From positions 1-30,000 of the forward strand of contig JAHBMJ010005942.1 of assembly GCA_018398765.1 (NCBI GenBank): a stretch of 30,000 bases of DNA, written 5' to 3'. How positions within the stretch are numbered: the stretch's first letter is position 1; each line of letters starts with the position of its first letter. Below the pieces are notes generated by a model, which saw only the letters and a list, made by a program, of their open reading frames with translations, made no database searches and was not told the origin of the DNA. The DNA comes from Chromera velia. Lineage: Eukaryota > Sar > Chromeraceae. Positions 20,634 to 23,744 of the stretch are shown here, piece by piece. The translations under genes and the position numbers were made by a program.

Positions 20634-21095
20634 TCACTCACAAACGCATACACACACGCACACACGCACGCACTCACTCACTCACTCACTCACTCACTCA
20701 CTCACACTCACTCACTCACTAACGTACATGAACGAATATATATGTATTAATACATACACGCACGCGCCGACGTAACCGCACACAAGGACATACCTACATA
20801 GGAAACACACAAACGCAAACACTCACATGCACACTTACTATCCGTCTATTGTCAGCCAGCCGTTGGGGATCTTCAGTTTGAAATCGATCTTCGTGACTGT
20901 CGTCGCGTACACACACACCCCAAAAAAGATGGTACAAATTAGAAAAGAGATGGCTATGCGAAGAAGAACGCCCGCCACTCTTCCTCCCCTCTTCAACATG
21001 CCGCCGCTTTTCCGTTCCGAAGTCTTCTCTCTGTGATCCCCTCGCTTCCTGTGCTGATCAAGCCTTTGGTATGCTTCGCGTTCCCGTTTCTTCAA
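385..21095 (-). CDS. Membrane-anchored Temptin-EGF-RCC1-like repeat protein, about 33 exons, 3' end outside the window
   Basis: This is one large gene read right to left, rebuilt by hand from splice sites, codon phase and motifs. Domain order is a basic N-terminus, a signal anchor, a Temptin-like domain (exons 1-4), four EGF domains (5-9), RCC1-like repeats (10-26), a further EGF (27-28) and more RCC1-like repeats (29-33). About 1,215 codons lie in the window. Donors are mostly GTAAGT, GTGAGT or GTCAGT and acceptors TGCAG. Phases agree at every junction except 31/32, and 16/17/18 has two solutions. Known of the families: Temptin and EGF domains are extracellular, and RCC1-like repeats form beta-propellers that bind protein or ligand. 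Inferred: a type II surface or secreted adhesion or recognition protein. Not established: its partners, exons beyond position 385, and whether every microexon is used. Transcript data would settle the model. Confidence 0.8.
799..1098 (-). CDS. Exon 32: two RCC1-like repeats
   Basis: Contains [27 protein letters not shown] and [13 protein letters not shown], clear RCC1-like cores. The acceptor is TTCTGCAG. The donor is probably GTGT|GCAATA (a GC donor), because T plus GT of exon 33 makes Cys in frame. A GT donor at 806 (exon then 807-1098) would leave the wrong phase for exon 33. Confidence 0.8.
1539..1586 (-). CDS. Exon 31 (tentative): 16-codon exon
   Basis: Reads [16 protein letters not shown] between a CTTGCAG acceptor and a CAG|GTCTGC donor, phase 0 to 0. 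The entry phase fits exon 30. The exit phase does not fit exon 32, unless a GC donor three bases further on is used or another exon intervenes. Confidence 0.4.
1868..2062. repeat. 39 bp tandem array, 5 copies
   Basis: Near-identical 39 bp units built on TCCTCACTCTCCTCATCTGT. Since 39 is a codon multiple, all frames stay open; on the minus strand one frame reads an acidic [13 protein letters not shown] repeat. That frame differs from exon 30, which would stop within the first unit if read through, so I treat it as intronic. Confidence 0.85.
2076..2250 (-). CDS. Exon 30: RCC1-like repeat
   Basis: Begins [11 protein letters not shown] and contains [20 protein letters not shown], phase 2 to 0. 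The acceptor is TCGTGCAG and the donor CAG|GTCCGTCG. The 39 bp array at 1868-2062 lies immediately past the donor. Confidence 0.87.
2503..2806 (-). CDS. Exon 29: RCC1-like repeats
   Basis: A 304 bp exon, phase 1 to 2. It begins [20 protein letters not shown], then [11 protein letters not shown], and ends [10 protein letters not shown](Q). The acceptor is GCATGCAG and the donor CA|GTCAGTCGG. It aligns with exons 10-11, which also follow an EGF domain. Confidence 0.9.
2821..2898. repeat. 35 bp tandem duplication
   Basis: Two head-to-tail copies of a 35 bp unit containing GAGGTCACCGTTTGAGTCAA, in the intron just upstream of the exon 29 acceptor. Confidence 0.85.
2966..3268. repeat. 46 bp tandem array, about 6.5 copies
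   Basis: Units contain TTGCGTGCGTCAATTCTTGC and GGCATCTGGTAGCCAAGAAC. The first piece resembles one arm of the TTGACGCACGC hairpin family seen elsewhere in these introns, so the array may have grown from such an element. Confidence 0.85.
3475..3498 (-). CDS. Exon 28: 24-nt microexon completing EGF domain 5
   Basis: Codes (D)GDGITCV, the canonical EGF tail with the sixth cysteine, phase 1 to 1. The acceptor is TCTGCAG and the donor G|GTAAGTGAAG. Without it the domain would lack its last cysteine. Confidence 0.8.
3850..3948 (-). CDS. Exon 27: EGF-like domain 5, N-terminal part
   Basis: Begins [17 protein letters not shown] and ends FLCSCNEGY, phase 1 to 1. The acceptor is CCTCGCAG and the donor G|GTGAGTCAC. 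The last two cysteines' region is supplied by exon 28. Confidence 0.87.
4018..4160. mobile_element. Palindromic insert flanked by about 36 bp direct copies (family A)
   Basis: The flanking copies start GCAGCCCATCATGCC and GCAGCCCGTCATGCC. Between them lies an inverted-repeat insert with ATGGATTCATTTTCATA at one end and TATGAAAATGAATCC at the other, plus an inner AATTCTGTATGAAAG. It lies in the intron between exons 26 and 27. Confidence 0.7.
4242..4325 (-). CDS. Exon 26: Cys-containing linker of the RCC1 block
   Basis: Reads [20 protein letters not shown] and ends NNLAC, phase 1 to 1. The acceptor is GCATGCAG and the donor A|GTCAGTTTG. The repeat type is not obvious. Position and phase place it directly before the next EGF domain. 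Confidence 0.72.
4331..4455. repeat. Duplicated AATTCAGCAGGGAGACAATT block
   Basis: Two copies of a block with A-rich spacers (AGACAAAAAAA, then AATTCAGCAGGGAGACAATT) in the intron right of exon 26. Confidence 0.7.
4750..4990. repeat. Polypyrimidine TCTC tract followed by 40 bp tandem duplication
   Basis: A CTCT/TTTC low-complexity tract at 4756-4915. It is followed by two copies of TGGGTCTATGTGGAAGGCAG with GAGAAACCC, next to the exon 25 donor. Confidence 0.75.
5005..5073 (-). CDS. Exon 25: RCC1-like segment
   Basis: Reads [18 protein letters not shown], phase 1 to 1. The acceptor is CCCTGCAG and the donor G|GTCAGAAG. A 40 bp tandem duplication sits in the intron just past the donor (4915-4990). 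Confidence 0.8.
5341..5498. mobile_element. Family A palindromic element with flanking direct copies, intronic
   Basis: Contains TTTACTTTCATACAGAATTC and a matching TATGAAAGTAAA end. The flanks are diverged copies of GCTTGTGGGxACAGCG...CAAACAAGAAAA of about 42 bp. No exon is recognised here, so this is an intronic example. Confidence 0.7.
5778..5794 (-). CDS. Exon 24: 17-nt microexon
   Basis: Seventeen bases between a TTGTTGCAG acceptor and a GTCAGCTG donor code GLNEA between split codons. With its neighbours it gives [16 protein letters not shown], a complete RCC1 signature assembled from three exons. The exact motif is the support. Confidence 0.75.
5803..5912. repeat. 28 bp tandem array, 4 copies
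   Basis: Units of AAGGTATCGATGCATCCATC plus CATGCAAG, directly right of the exon 24 acceptor. Confidence 0.85.
6130..6252. mobile_element. Family B hairpin element with flanking direct copies
   Basis: The inverted arms ATTGACGCACGC and GCGTGCGTCAAT enclose AAAAATTTGGATGCCTCCTT. Copies of TTGACTTTCCAAGCAGAT plus AAGGAAGC lie on both sides. It is intronic, between exons 23 and 24. Confidence 0.75.
6391..6471 (-). CDS. Exon 23: RCC1-like core
   Basis: Reads [20 protein letters not shown] and ends EIKC plus TG, phase 2 to 2, with donor TG|GTGAGTCAG. The TG and first base of exon 24 make Trp. The acceptor side is duplicated: TAG next to the palindromic insert here, and CTGCAG at the second copy (6545-6573). 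Confidence 0.85.
6445..6573. mobile_element. Exon 23 acceptor duplication around a palindromic insert
   Basis: A perfect 29 bp direct repeat (6445-6473 and 6545-6573) covers the acceptor and first 27 exon bases. The 71 bp insert is AT-rich with a degenerate family A core (TTTCAAACAGAATAC) and GTATGTAT repeats. Confidence 0.8.
7006..7156. mobile_element. Exon 22 donor duplication around a palindromic insert
   Basis: Forty-one bp copies differing at one base (7006-7046 and 7116-7156) include CAG|GTAAGT. The 69 bp insert contains ACAGAATTCTACATACAGAA, a degraded family A core. Confidence 0.85.
7122..7215 (-). CDS. Exon 22: RCC1-like segment
   Basis: Reads [18 protein letters not shown], then ITAVDFGTN, phase 1 to 2, with donor AG|GTAAGTGC. 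A 41 bp boundary copy lies at 7006-7046 with its own intact GTAAGT. Confidence 0.82.
7588..7720. repeat. Exon 21 donor duplication around an AAAATATTC spacer
   Basis: Forty-seven bp copies with one mismatch (7588-7634 and 7674-7720) include the GTCAGT donor. The 39 bp spacer is an AAAAATATTC/CC short repeat, unrelated to family A. Confidence 0.85.
7681..7841 (-). CDS. Exon 21: RCC1-like repeat
   Basis: Contains [15 protein letters not shown] followed by [13 protein letters not shown], the clearest RCC1 repeat of the gene. Phase 2 to 1. The acceptor is TCTCTCGCAG and the donor G|GTCAGTCGG. The last 47 bp including the donor recur at 7588-7634. Confidence 0.9.
8085..8268. mobile_element. Exon 20 donor duplication around family A insert and TATG microsatellite
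   Basis: Copies at 8085-8132 and 8224-8268 differ by a 4 bp insertion next to the donor. The insert starts ACTTTCATACAGAATTC and runs into a GTAT/TATG microsatellite. Confidence 0.85.
8253..8368 (-). CDS. Exon 20: RCC1-like repeat, both edges duplicated
   Basis: Reads [20 protein letters not shown], entering in phase 0 and leaving in phase 2 (AA|GTAAGTGAG). The acceptor side (8339-8371) recurs exactly at 8422-8454. The donor side (8224-8268) recurs at 8085-8132 with a 4 bp difference. Confidence 0.88.
8339..8454. mobile_element. Exon 20 acceptor duplication around family A insert
   Basis: A perfect 33 bp direct repeat (8339-8371 and 8422-8454) covers acceptor and exon start. The insert ends CTGTATATGTATGAAAGTAA. 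Confidence 0.85.
8493..8645. repeat. Three-copy repeat with ATTTGTTCGGTCAAAA
   Basis: Three imperfect units of about 48-53 bp containing TTTGTTCGGTCAAAA and TCGGCATCTYCTGTC, in the intron between exons 19 and 20. Confidence 0.8.
8725..8825. repeat. CATT/CATC microsatellite
   Basis: Alternating runs of CATT and CATC tetranucleotides. Confidence 0.95.
8878..9403. repeat. 46 bp tandem array, about 11 copies
   Basis: Units contain CTTCAGATCTTCCAATGGTT and CCCTCCCAGACAGAACACAC. A 46 bp period rotates the frame, which explains the 295- and 211-codon spurious ORFs. The array stops at the exon 19 donor intron edge (GCAGGTACCTAC). Confidence 0.9.
9411..9562 (-). CDS. Exon 19: RCC1-like repeat
   Basis: Begins (D)[12 protein letters not shown] and ends [12 protein letters not shown], phase 1 to 0. 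The acceptor is TGAGCAG and the donor CAG|GTAGGTAC. With exon 18 it forms CWGDNTDG, the expected RCC1 motif. Confidence 0.87.
9676..10045. repeat. Imperfect tandem array, 5 copies of 60-90 bp
   Basis: Units contain GGAAGGTCTGTTTGGGTCAC, TGGGAGGAGAAAT and an A-rich spacer. Unit length varies by loss of the AATCATCCATCACGACGC part. Confidence 0.85.
10070..10228. mobile_element. Family A palindromic element with flanking direct copies, intronic
   Basis: The ends TTTCTTTCATACAGAATTC and GAATTCTGTATGAAAGAAA form a 19 bp perfect inverted repeat. It is flanked by copies of GATAGATGGGGCATGCATGC type sequence. Confidence 0.82.
10418..10566. mobile_element. Near-complete duplication of exon 18 around family A insert
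   Basis: A 39 bp exact repeat (10418-10456 and 10528-10566) covers 37 of the 41 exon bases plus donor start. The 71 bp insert holds ATGTATTCATTTATTT...TCTGTATGAAAGTAAATACA. The outer copy keeps a donor (GTCAGC) but lacks an acceptor. Confidence 0.85.
10530..10570 (-). CDS. Exon 18: RCC1-like [13 protein letters not shown] core
   Basis: A 41 bp exon, phase 2 to 1. It codes [13 protein letters not shown], a textbook RCC1-like core. The acceptor is GCGTGCAG and the donor G|GTGAGTG. Thirty-seven of its 41 bases, plus donor bases, recur exactly at 10418-10456. Confidence 0.85.
10724..10736 (-). CDS. Exon 17 (tentative): 13-nt microexon
   Basis: Thirteen bases between a CCTTGCAG acceptor and a GTGAGTAC donor, coding (H)ILG plus two bases. 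It converts phase 1 of exon 16 to the phase 2 needed by exon 18. An alternative donor of exon 16 makes it unnecessary, so it rests on splice-site quality and phase only. Confidence 0.35.
10897..10976 (-). CDS. Exon 16: RCC1-like segment
   Basis: Enters in phase 2 and reads [19 protein letters not shown]. The donor is CCTC|GTCAGTCGG (phase 1) or, less likely, CA|GTCGGTG (phase 2, which would allow a direct join to exon 18). The acceptor side has a weak 20 bp second copy at 11061-11080. Confidence 0.75.
10959..11080. repeat. Weak exon 16 acceptor duplication
   Basis: The 20 bp GCCAAGTGGATGCCGAACCT recurs at 11061-11080 with two mismatches. The insert carries ATGCAGAATAGAAATATGC, possibly an old family A remnant. 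Confidence 0.55.
11085..11245. repeat. GA microsatellite and 43 bp tandem duplication
   Basis: A GAGA tract, then two copies of CTTTCATTCTTCATCTGGAC plus CCACGCATGGACACACAC, in the intron between exons 15 and 16. Confidence 0.85.
11269..11405. mobile_element. Exon 15 donor duplication around palindromic insert
   Basis: Copies at 11269-11308 and 11366-11405 show three differences, one of which changes the outer donor from GT to GC. The insert contains TTATTTTCATGCAGAAAAAG and TGTATGAAAATAAA. Confidence 0.85.
11373..11454 (-). CDS. Exon 15: RCC1-like repeat, both edges duplicated
   Basis: Reads [13 protein letters not shown] and ends WEFAFN, phase 1 to 2. The donor-side duplication covers 11366-11405 and 11269-11308, and the acceptor-side one covers 11422-11465 and 11542-11585. 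Each pair is separated by a palindromic insert. In the outer donor copy GT has become GC. Confidence 0.88.
11422..11585. mobile_element. Exon 15 acceptor duplication around palindromic insert
   Basis: Forty-four bp copies with one mismatch, both keeping TGCGCAG. The insert starts TTTACTTTCATACAGAATTC and ends TTTAATTCTGTATGAAAA. Confidence 0.87.
11726..11749 (-). CDS. Exon 14: 24-nt microexon with probable GC donor
   Basis: Seven full codons (SEGSACR) and a terminal T, phase 1 to 1. The acceptor is ATCGCAG and the donor CGTT|GCAAGG, a GC-AG intron. The T plus GC of exon 15 gives CWGKN, the RCC1 signature, which is the main support. Confidence 0.55.
11846..11893 (-). CDS. Exon 13 (tentative edge): RCC1-like segment with HECGSL core
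   Basis: Reads [15 protein letters not shown], phase 1 to 1, with donor G|GTGAGTGAG. An in-frame alternative acceptor at 11923 adds ten codons, because GGCCGGCC occurs twice. Neither acceptor has a good pyrimidine tract. Some exon is required here, since joining exon 12 directly to 14 makes a stop. Confidence 0.5.
12081..12230. mobile_element. Exon 12 donor duplication around palindromic insert
   Basis: Forty-nine bp copies (12081-12129 and 12182-12230) with two mismatches. Both keep a GTAAGT donor. The insert contains TTTATTTTCATAAGTACGC and AAAATTCTGTATGAA. Confidence 0.85.
12188..12387 (-). CDS. Exon 12: RCC1-like repeat
   Basis: A 200 bp exon, phase 2 to 1. It begins (C)[12 protein letters not shown] and ends [12 protein letters not shown]...DCIK(C). 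Both splice boundaries are duplicated: the donor 49 bp at 12182-12230 and 12081-12129, the acceptor 43 bp at 12348-12390 and 12431-12473. Confidence 0.88.
12348..12473. mobile_element. Exon 12 acceptor duplication around short palindromic insert
   Basis: Forty-three bp copies with four mismatches. Both keep a CAG acceptor (CTGCAG and ATTCAG). The 40 bp insert contains TTTTCATACATACAGAATAA. Confidence 0.85.
12482..12722. repeat. About 50 bp tandem array, 5 copies
   Basis: Units contain GAAAGAAACCATTTGGCAAT and CTGCGGCAGAGAAAGAAA with A-rich spacers. Directly upstream of the exon 12 acceptor copy. Confidence 0.88.
13008..13257 (-). CDS. Exon 11: RCC1-like repeat
   Basis: A 250 bp exon opening with KTMKCFG and containing [18 protein letters not shown]. 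It ends AGA-TG|GTCAAC, and the TG is completed by C from exon 12 to make the Cys of the next CAGxN motif. Phase 1 to 2. Confidence 0.85.
13440..13575. mobile_element. Degraded family A insert with flanking direct copies
   Basis: Copies of GGATCACTTGAACAAAxAGA type sequence flank a T-rich insert ending TATGAAAATAAATGCACGC. Intronic, between exons 10 and 11. Confidence 0.6.
13613..13669 (-). CDS. Exon 10: first RCC1-like segment
   Basis: A 57 bp exon, phase 1 to 1. It reads [18 protein letters not shown], the sheet plus HTC-like core of an RCC1 repeat. The acceptor is GCTGCAG and the donor G|GTCAGTGC. Exon 11 completes the repeat with KCFG. Confidence 0.75.
13756..13993. repeat. Three 50 bp copies separated by family B hairpin sequence
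   Basis: Copies of GCCTCCAGACAGCCACACAA plus AGGAAGACTGATxCATGAAG at about 13764, 13851 and 13946. Between the last two is TTGACGCACGC...TTGCGTGCGTCAA, and between the first two a partial arm. Each copy could act as a 36 nt pseudoexon (TATCAG acceptor), but it is not needed for the reading frame. Confidence 0.8.
14426..14486 (-). CDS. Exon 9: EGF-like domain 4, C-terminal half
   Basis: Enters in phase 0 and reads [20 protein letters not shown], completing the domain begun in exon 8. It leaves in phase 1 (donor G|GTGGGTC). The direct join to exon 10 aligns closely with the exon 28/29 join further along the protein. Confidence 0.85.
14690..14922. repeat. About 44 bp tandem array, 5 copies
   Basis: Units contain GGTTCTGCTTTCTACTGCTC, a T run and ATCGAAAGGAT. 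Intronic between exons 8 and 9. Confidence 0.9.
15062..15600. repeat. Cluster of microsatellites around exon 8
   Basis: CTCTC, AAAC, GACA, TTTA/CATT and GGCAG runs, with exon 8 (15221-15282) embedded among them. The GGCAG block (15486-15585) has two GGCA-n-CAGACAGAGGGACAGA subunits. Confidence 0.85.
15221..15282 (-). CDS. Exon 8: EGF-like domain 4, N-terminal half
   Basis: Twenty codons after two entry bases. It begins DIDEC and ends NAACTET, phase 0. The acceptor is GATGCAG and the donor ACG|GTCTGTC, at the edge of a GACA microsatellite. Confidence 0.85.
15782..15910 (-). CDS. Exon 7: EGF-like domain 3, calcium-binding type
   Basis: A 129 bp exon, phase 1 to 1. It opens with DNDEC and has [18 protein letters not shown] at its end. 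The acceptor is CATGCAG and the donor A|GTCAGTCAG. The donor runs into a GACT microsatellite. Confidence 0.9.
16136..16266. mobile_element. Family B hairpin element with 37 bp flanking direct copies
   Basis: The arms CAATTGACGCACGCAAGG and CTTTCGTGCGTCAATTG enclose AAAATTTGGGATGCGTC. Both sides carry TTGAATCACAGAGACCCCCA plus GGTCCGTCTCATCCCTGCCT, identical over about 40 bp. Confidence 0.85.
16288..16492. repeat. 48 bp tandem array, 4 copies
   Basis: Units of CATGCATGTACACACTCCC plus GCGTCCCCCCTCTGATGCAA. The 48 bp period is a codon multiple, so ORFs stay open on both strands. Confidence 0.9.
16616..16765 (-). CDS. Exon 6: EGF-like domain 2, calcium-binding type
   Basis: A 150 bp exon, phase 1 to 1. 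It opens with DLDEC, the calcium-binding EGF start, then has [12 protein letters not shown] and an extended last loop before the final Cys. The acceptor is CTTGCAG and the donor CG|GTAGGCAG. Confidence 0.9.
17059..17213. repeat. Exon 5 donor duplication around TA-rich spacer
   Basis: A 46 bp exact repeat (17059-17104 and 17168-17213) including the GTAGGAG donor. The spacer is a TA dinucleotide tract ending GCATATACAGAATG, perhaps the remnant of a family A end. Confidence 0.87.
17182..17313 (-). CDS. Exon 5: EGF-like domain 1
   Basis: A complete EGF-like domain in one 132 bp exon, phase 1 to 1. It has six cysteines with the tail [16 protein letters not shown]. The donor region is duplicated exactly over 46 bp (17168-17213 and 17059-17104) with an AT-rich insert between. 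The acceptor is CCTTGCAG. Confidence 0.9.
17335..17632. repeat. 44 bp tandem array, about 7 copies
   Basis: Units contain CATCAGGGGCGAATTGACAA and AGAGTCAAAGGGAGGG. It starts about 20 bp beyond the exon 5 acceptor and does not include it. Confidence 0.9.
17924..18018 (-). CDS. Exon 4: end of Temptin domain
   Basis: Enters in phase 2 and completes Glu with exon 3, then reads [20 protein letters not shown]. This matches the GxTPxxTxxISHPGxxxS tail of Temptin domains. The donor CT|GTCAGTC leaves T, which with GT of exon 5 makes a Cys just before the first EGF domain. Confidence 0.83.
18105..18256. mobile_element. Family A palindromic element with flanking direct copies, intronic
   Basis: The ends TTTCTTTCATACAGAATTC and GAATTCTGTATGAAAGAA enclose TTTTTCAGGGAGCGCTCTTT. 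It is flanked by copies of AAGTTGCTGCCATGAC and ATATGACAGAAGGGGCCG. Confidence 0.82.
18311..18481. repeat. Exon 3 donor boundary in three copies with poly(A/T) spacers
   Basis: Forty-two bp copies at 18311, 18376 and 18440, each with GACTGAC (GTCAGTC donor on the minus strand). The spacers are T-rich and A-rich runs of about 22 bp. Confidence 0.87.
18447..18505 (-). CDS. Exon 3: Temptin DSDGDGxTNGxELGDPCC motif
   Basis: Nineteen codons plus two bases, phase 0 to phase 2. The peptide [18 protein letters not shown] is the hallmark acidic, calcium-loop-like segment and Cys pair of Temptin domains. The acceptor is GGATGCAG and the donor GA|GTCAGTC. Two more copies of the donor-side 42 bp lie downstream in the intron. 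Confidence 0.88.
18511..18748. repeat. CATT/CAGT microsatellite
   Basis: Long CATT runs with an internal CAGT block. Intron between exons 2 and 3. Confidence 0.95.
19040..19710 (-). repeat. 41 bp tandem array of the exon 2 donor, about 16 copies
   Basis: Units contain CAATATGCAATCAGAGGGCT, TCTCTCAAGG and CACTCACCCCA. The last part is GTGAGTG preceded by TGGG, the exact exon 2 end and donor. Variants (AGAGAGCTT versus AGAGGGCTT) are interspersed, showing ongoing homogenisation. It produces 263-301 codon spurious ORFs. Confidence 0.92.
19702..19813 (-). CDS. Exon 2: Temptin-like domain, central part
   Basis: Thirty-seven codons enter in phase 2 and leave in phase 0. The peptide carries VGHND, then [21 protein letters not shown], the GH...LNxFGxxFxxxGxTWTxxxC pattern of Temptin domains. 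The donor is GGG|GTGAGTG and the acceptor GCATGCAG. Both edges are amplified: the donor is the last copy of a 41 bp array and the acceptor is the first of three copies. Confidence 0.85.
19794..20050 (-). repeat. Exon 2 acceptor boundary with family A element in a 93 bp tandem triplication
   Basis: Units start at 19794, 19887 and 19980. Each holds GTTGTGCCCxACCGAATAGC (acceptor and exon start), ATATGCGCATTC and a complete palindromic element TTTACTTTCATACAGAATTC...CTGTATGAAAGTAAA. The third is truncated. Confidence 0.88.
20070..20470. other. Intron segment without a supported exon
   Basis: Minus-strand frames here carry short Cys-containing peptides and a TGCAG acceptor near 20150. Exon 1 joins exon 2 in correct phase without them, so I see no supported coding exon. 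Confidence 0.55.
20480..20730. repeat. CA microsatellite, 250 bp
   Basis: A nearly pure ACAC tract with CTCA and CCCTACAC interruptions, in intron 1. Confidence 0.95.
20839..21095 (-). CDS. Exon 1: start codon, signal anchor, beginning of Temptin domain
   Basis: Translation starts at 21095 and gives 85 codons plus two bases. Residues 1-38 are strongly basic (17 K/R), and residues about 40-63 are a hydrophobic stretch ([20 protein letters not shown]), so the chain is probably a type II signal-anchor protein. A second Met at residue 33 would give a more ordinary signal peptide. The exon ends with the IPNG motif typical of the start of Temptin domains. The donor is TA|GTAAGTG, phase 2, and the TA is completed to Tyr by exon 2. 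Confidence 0.75.
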
Positions 21096-21146
21096 TCAAA
21101 GCCAGCGAAAGAGGTCTTGCGTTGGTCTTCCTTTCTTTCTCGATTC

Positions 21147-21154
21147 ATTATATA
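21147..21154 (-). promoter_or_regulatory. Possible TATA-like box for the minus-strand gene
   Basis: TATATAAT on the minus strand about 52 bp before the start codon at 21095. The sequence and spacing are the only support. Confidence 0.25.
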
Positions 21155-21504
21155 GATGGATGGCTGTGGAAATTCAGGTCGGGATGCGAAGAAGCATCGC
21201 CTCATTGACTTCATCCCCTAGCTGTCTTCTTACACCCACAGAACGCACCTTCCTCTTCTCGATCACTTTGGAGAGCCGTACATACATGAGTGGCAGACAG
21301 TCATTGAATGATCGAGTCATTCGATCATTCGATCATCGCATGATCAAGTCCATGCAGCTATTTTTACGTACGTTGATGCATGCATGCATGGAACCGATAT
21401 GATAGATCTCTTAATTATCGCCATCTTATCGCCTCTCCGGGTCAGGTACTGCACTGAGCCGTGGCCCCCCATGCGTGCATGCCTCATTTGAGACAAACCA
21501 TATA

Positions 21505-21679
21505 GACACAATATTCTGGCGGACAGTCATTCTGTCCGTTTTGCCGCGCGCTTGAGTTTCGCGCCCGAGTTTTTTTGCTTTCAAACTCTGCATGGCACGA
21601 AACTCAAGCGCGAAACTCGGCGCCCGTTACTCGGGCACGGCAAAACGGACAGAATGACTGTCCGCCAGAATATGACACA
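21505..21679. mobile_element. 163 bp MITE with 36 bp terminal inverted repeats
   Basis: The element 21511-21673 begins ATATTCTGGCGGACAGTCAT and ends in the exact reverse complement; 36 bases match without error. GACACA flanks it on both sides (21505-21510 and 21674-21679), a 6 bp target duplication (7 bp if one terminal A is counted outside). The interior has a second, rearranged inverted pair around CGAGTTTCGCGCTTGAGTTT. No coding capacity. Confidence 0.9.
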
Positions 21680-22156
21680 ATTAATGATGCCTCGATCAGC
21701 TAGAGGATCTCAGAGGGCAGCTCTGCATTAAACCCACTGCTAATCGGTTTTCCTCGCGACACAGTTTTTTGTGGAAATCTCGAAAGGCCCGTGAATTGAA
21801 CACACAAACGTTCGAAAGTATTGAGAAAAAACTCGAATTTAATGCGAAATATTTTCATCCATGCAATTTTAAACCGAAAAAAATTGTGGCCAAGGAGAGT
21901 GTATCACGATTGTATCGCGTGACGCCCGCACGCCTCTCCGGGGCAACGTACACTGCAGAGCCGGATTTCGAAGATTTCCAAGGCAGTCTAGGCCCTCCCT
22001 ATATTGTGTTGCCAAGCCTTTTGAAGTAACGCGGCTCTCACAAAACCACTGTGCTGATACACTTCAGACGTCGAAACCAACCCTGTACGAGTTGCCTTGA
22101 AGCTTGCTTCGCCTCCTTAAGTGAAAACCCTCTTTTCGACTTTCTCGCAAGCCAAA
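21680..22156 (+). other. Intergenic region and 5' leader of the MGSC gene
   Basis: An 86-codon frame (21769-22029) has no family I recognise. Part of it (near 21935, CGCCTCTCCGGGGCAACGTA) resembles 21429-21460, so it may be a repeat rather than a gene. The last 100 bp are a plausible 5' UTR ending GCCAAAATGG around the start codon. Confidence 0.4.
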
Positions 22157-23700
22157 ATGGGAAGCTGCCTCGGAAGCCTCGGAGGACCCAAGATTGACAT
22201 CCCCAGTCAGTCCTGCCGTCCTCTTATTTGTTGCGCTCAGGATGCTCCTCTCATTGCAGTAACCTGCCTGCTCTGTCACCATCGAAATGGCCAGAAAGAT
22301 GAAGCATGTATGTCGACATAAGCATGACACAAACAGATCCGTGGAACGTTGCGTGCAGGTGAGGAAACCGTGAAGGGCCTCCTGGATGATCAGATCGCCG
22401 GTCCCCTCGGTGACGCCAAGGATAAGTATGACGAAATCAACGATGAAGTCGAGAAGCTGGAGGATGGACAAGAGTATGAGGTGAGTTTCCATAACCAAAC
22501 CAGTCGTTGCTTTCGAACGCCCACACCTGAAGAGGTCAGGCAAGTCCACAGGATGTGCCGATCCGGTTATTGCCCGTTTTATCTTTGCTCCGATCACCAT
22601 TGGTCAAGAACCATCATCAAACAGGCTGACTCGGGCGTTGCTACTTACTCTTTGTGAACGCCATGCATGTAAGACCAAAGGCTGTAAGGGGCGGGGTTGG
22701 AAGAGAGAGGGGAAGTGTTGTGTGAGTTTGTGTCGTGATGCCCTGCAAAGTCTTTCAGTGGTCATCTTCGTATCTGTGTACACATCAGTGTTCTGAGAAT
22801 TGTGCATGAGTATGTGTAGACACGGTGCAGTCACTCCTTGGTTGATGTGTTGGCCTCCATGAGGTTCTTTTCACGTCTGTTTCTTCCTCTCAATCGCTTT
22901 CCGTCCTCTCCGTTTTTCGTTAGTTTCTTCCCTCTTCTGTTGGAGGAAAAAGATTCACCCACCCACCCTGCCCCACCACCCCTGTCGAAGTACTTCTTCG
23001 TTCTGTAACCCCTGACTGGCAATCTTCTTCCAGACCCCTCAGTTTCTCCTGGAAAAAAAGTTCACTACGTCTTTTGTTTCTTGTGCCTGCTTCCCTGCCG
23101 TTCTTCCTGCCCCCCTTCCTGCCTTCATCCCCGCCTTTCACACTTCATCTCTCCGCTACATCCTTCCTGCCTTCCCTGCTTTCTTCGTTCCCTTGTGCCC
23201 TCCTGCCTGCTTCACTTCGCTTCCTTACTGCCTTCCCTCCTGCCGGCGTTCCTGCCCGTCTTCCCTCCCCTCCCAGCTGCCTTCCCTTCCTTATATCCTT
23301 CCTGCCTTCCTTCCTTCCTTCCTTCCTTCTTCTCCCGCGTGCCTTCCCACCTGCCTGCTTCGCTTCCTCCCTCCCTTGCTTCTTTGCTTCCGGCGTTCCT
23401 GCCTGCCCGCCTTTCCTCTTCCTGCCTTCTGGCCTGCCCTCCCTAGCTCCTCCATTTCTTTCCCCCTCCCCCCAGGCACCCCGCGAGACCCCCATGCATC
23501 ATTACGACCATGCATCCCGCATACATCCATCGCGATGTGCTGCTTTCTCCAATCATTCGATTAAATACGCATTCTGTACTTTGCTTGGTGTCCCCTTGTA
23601 GCATTGATGTGTGCCAAGGCCCGTTTCTCATGCGTTTCCTGTGTGTGTGTGTGTGTGGTGTGTTTGTGTGTGTGTGTAGGTGTGTAGGTGTGTAGGTGTG

Positions 23701-23744
<44 letters not shown>

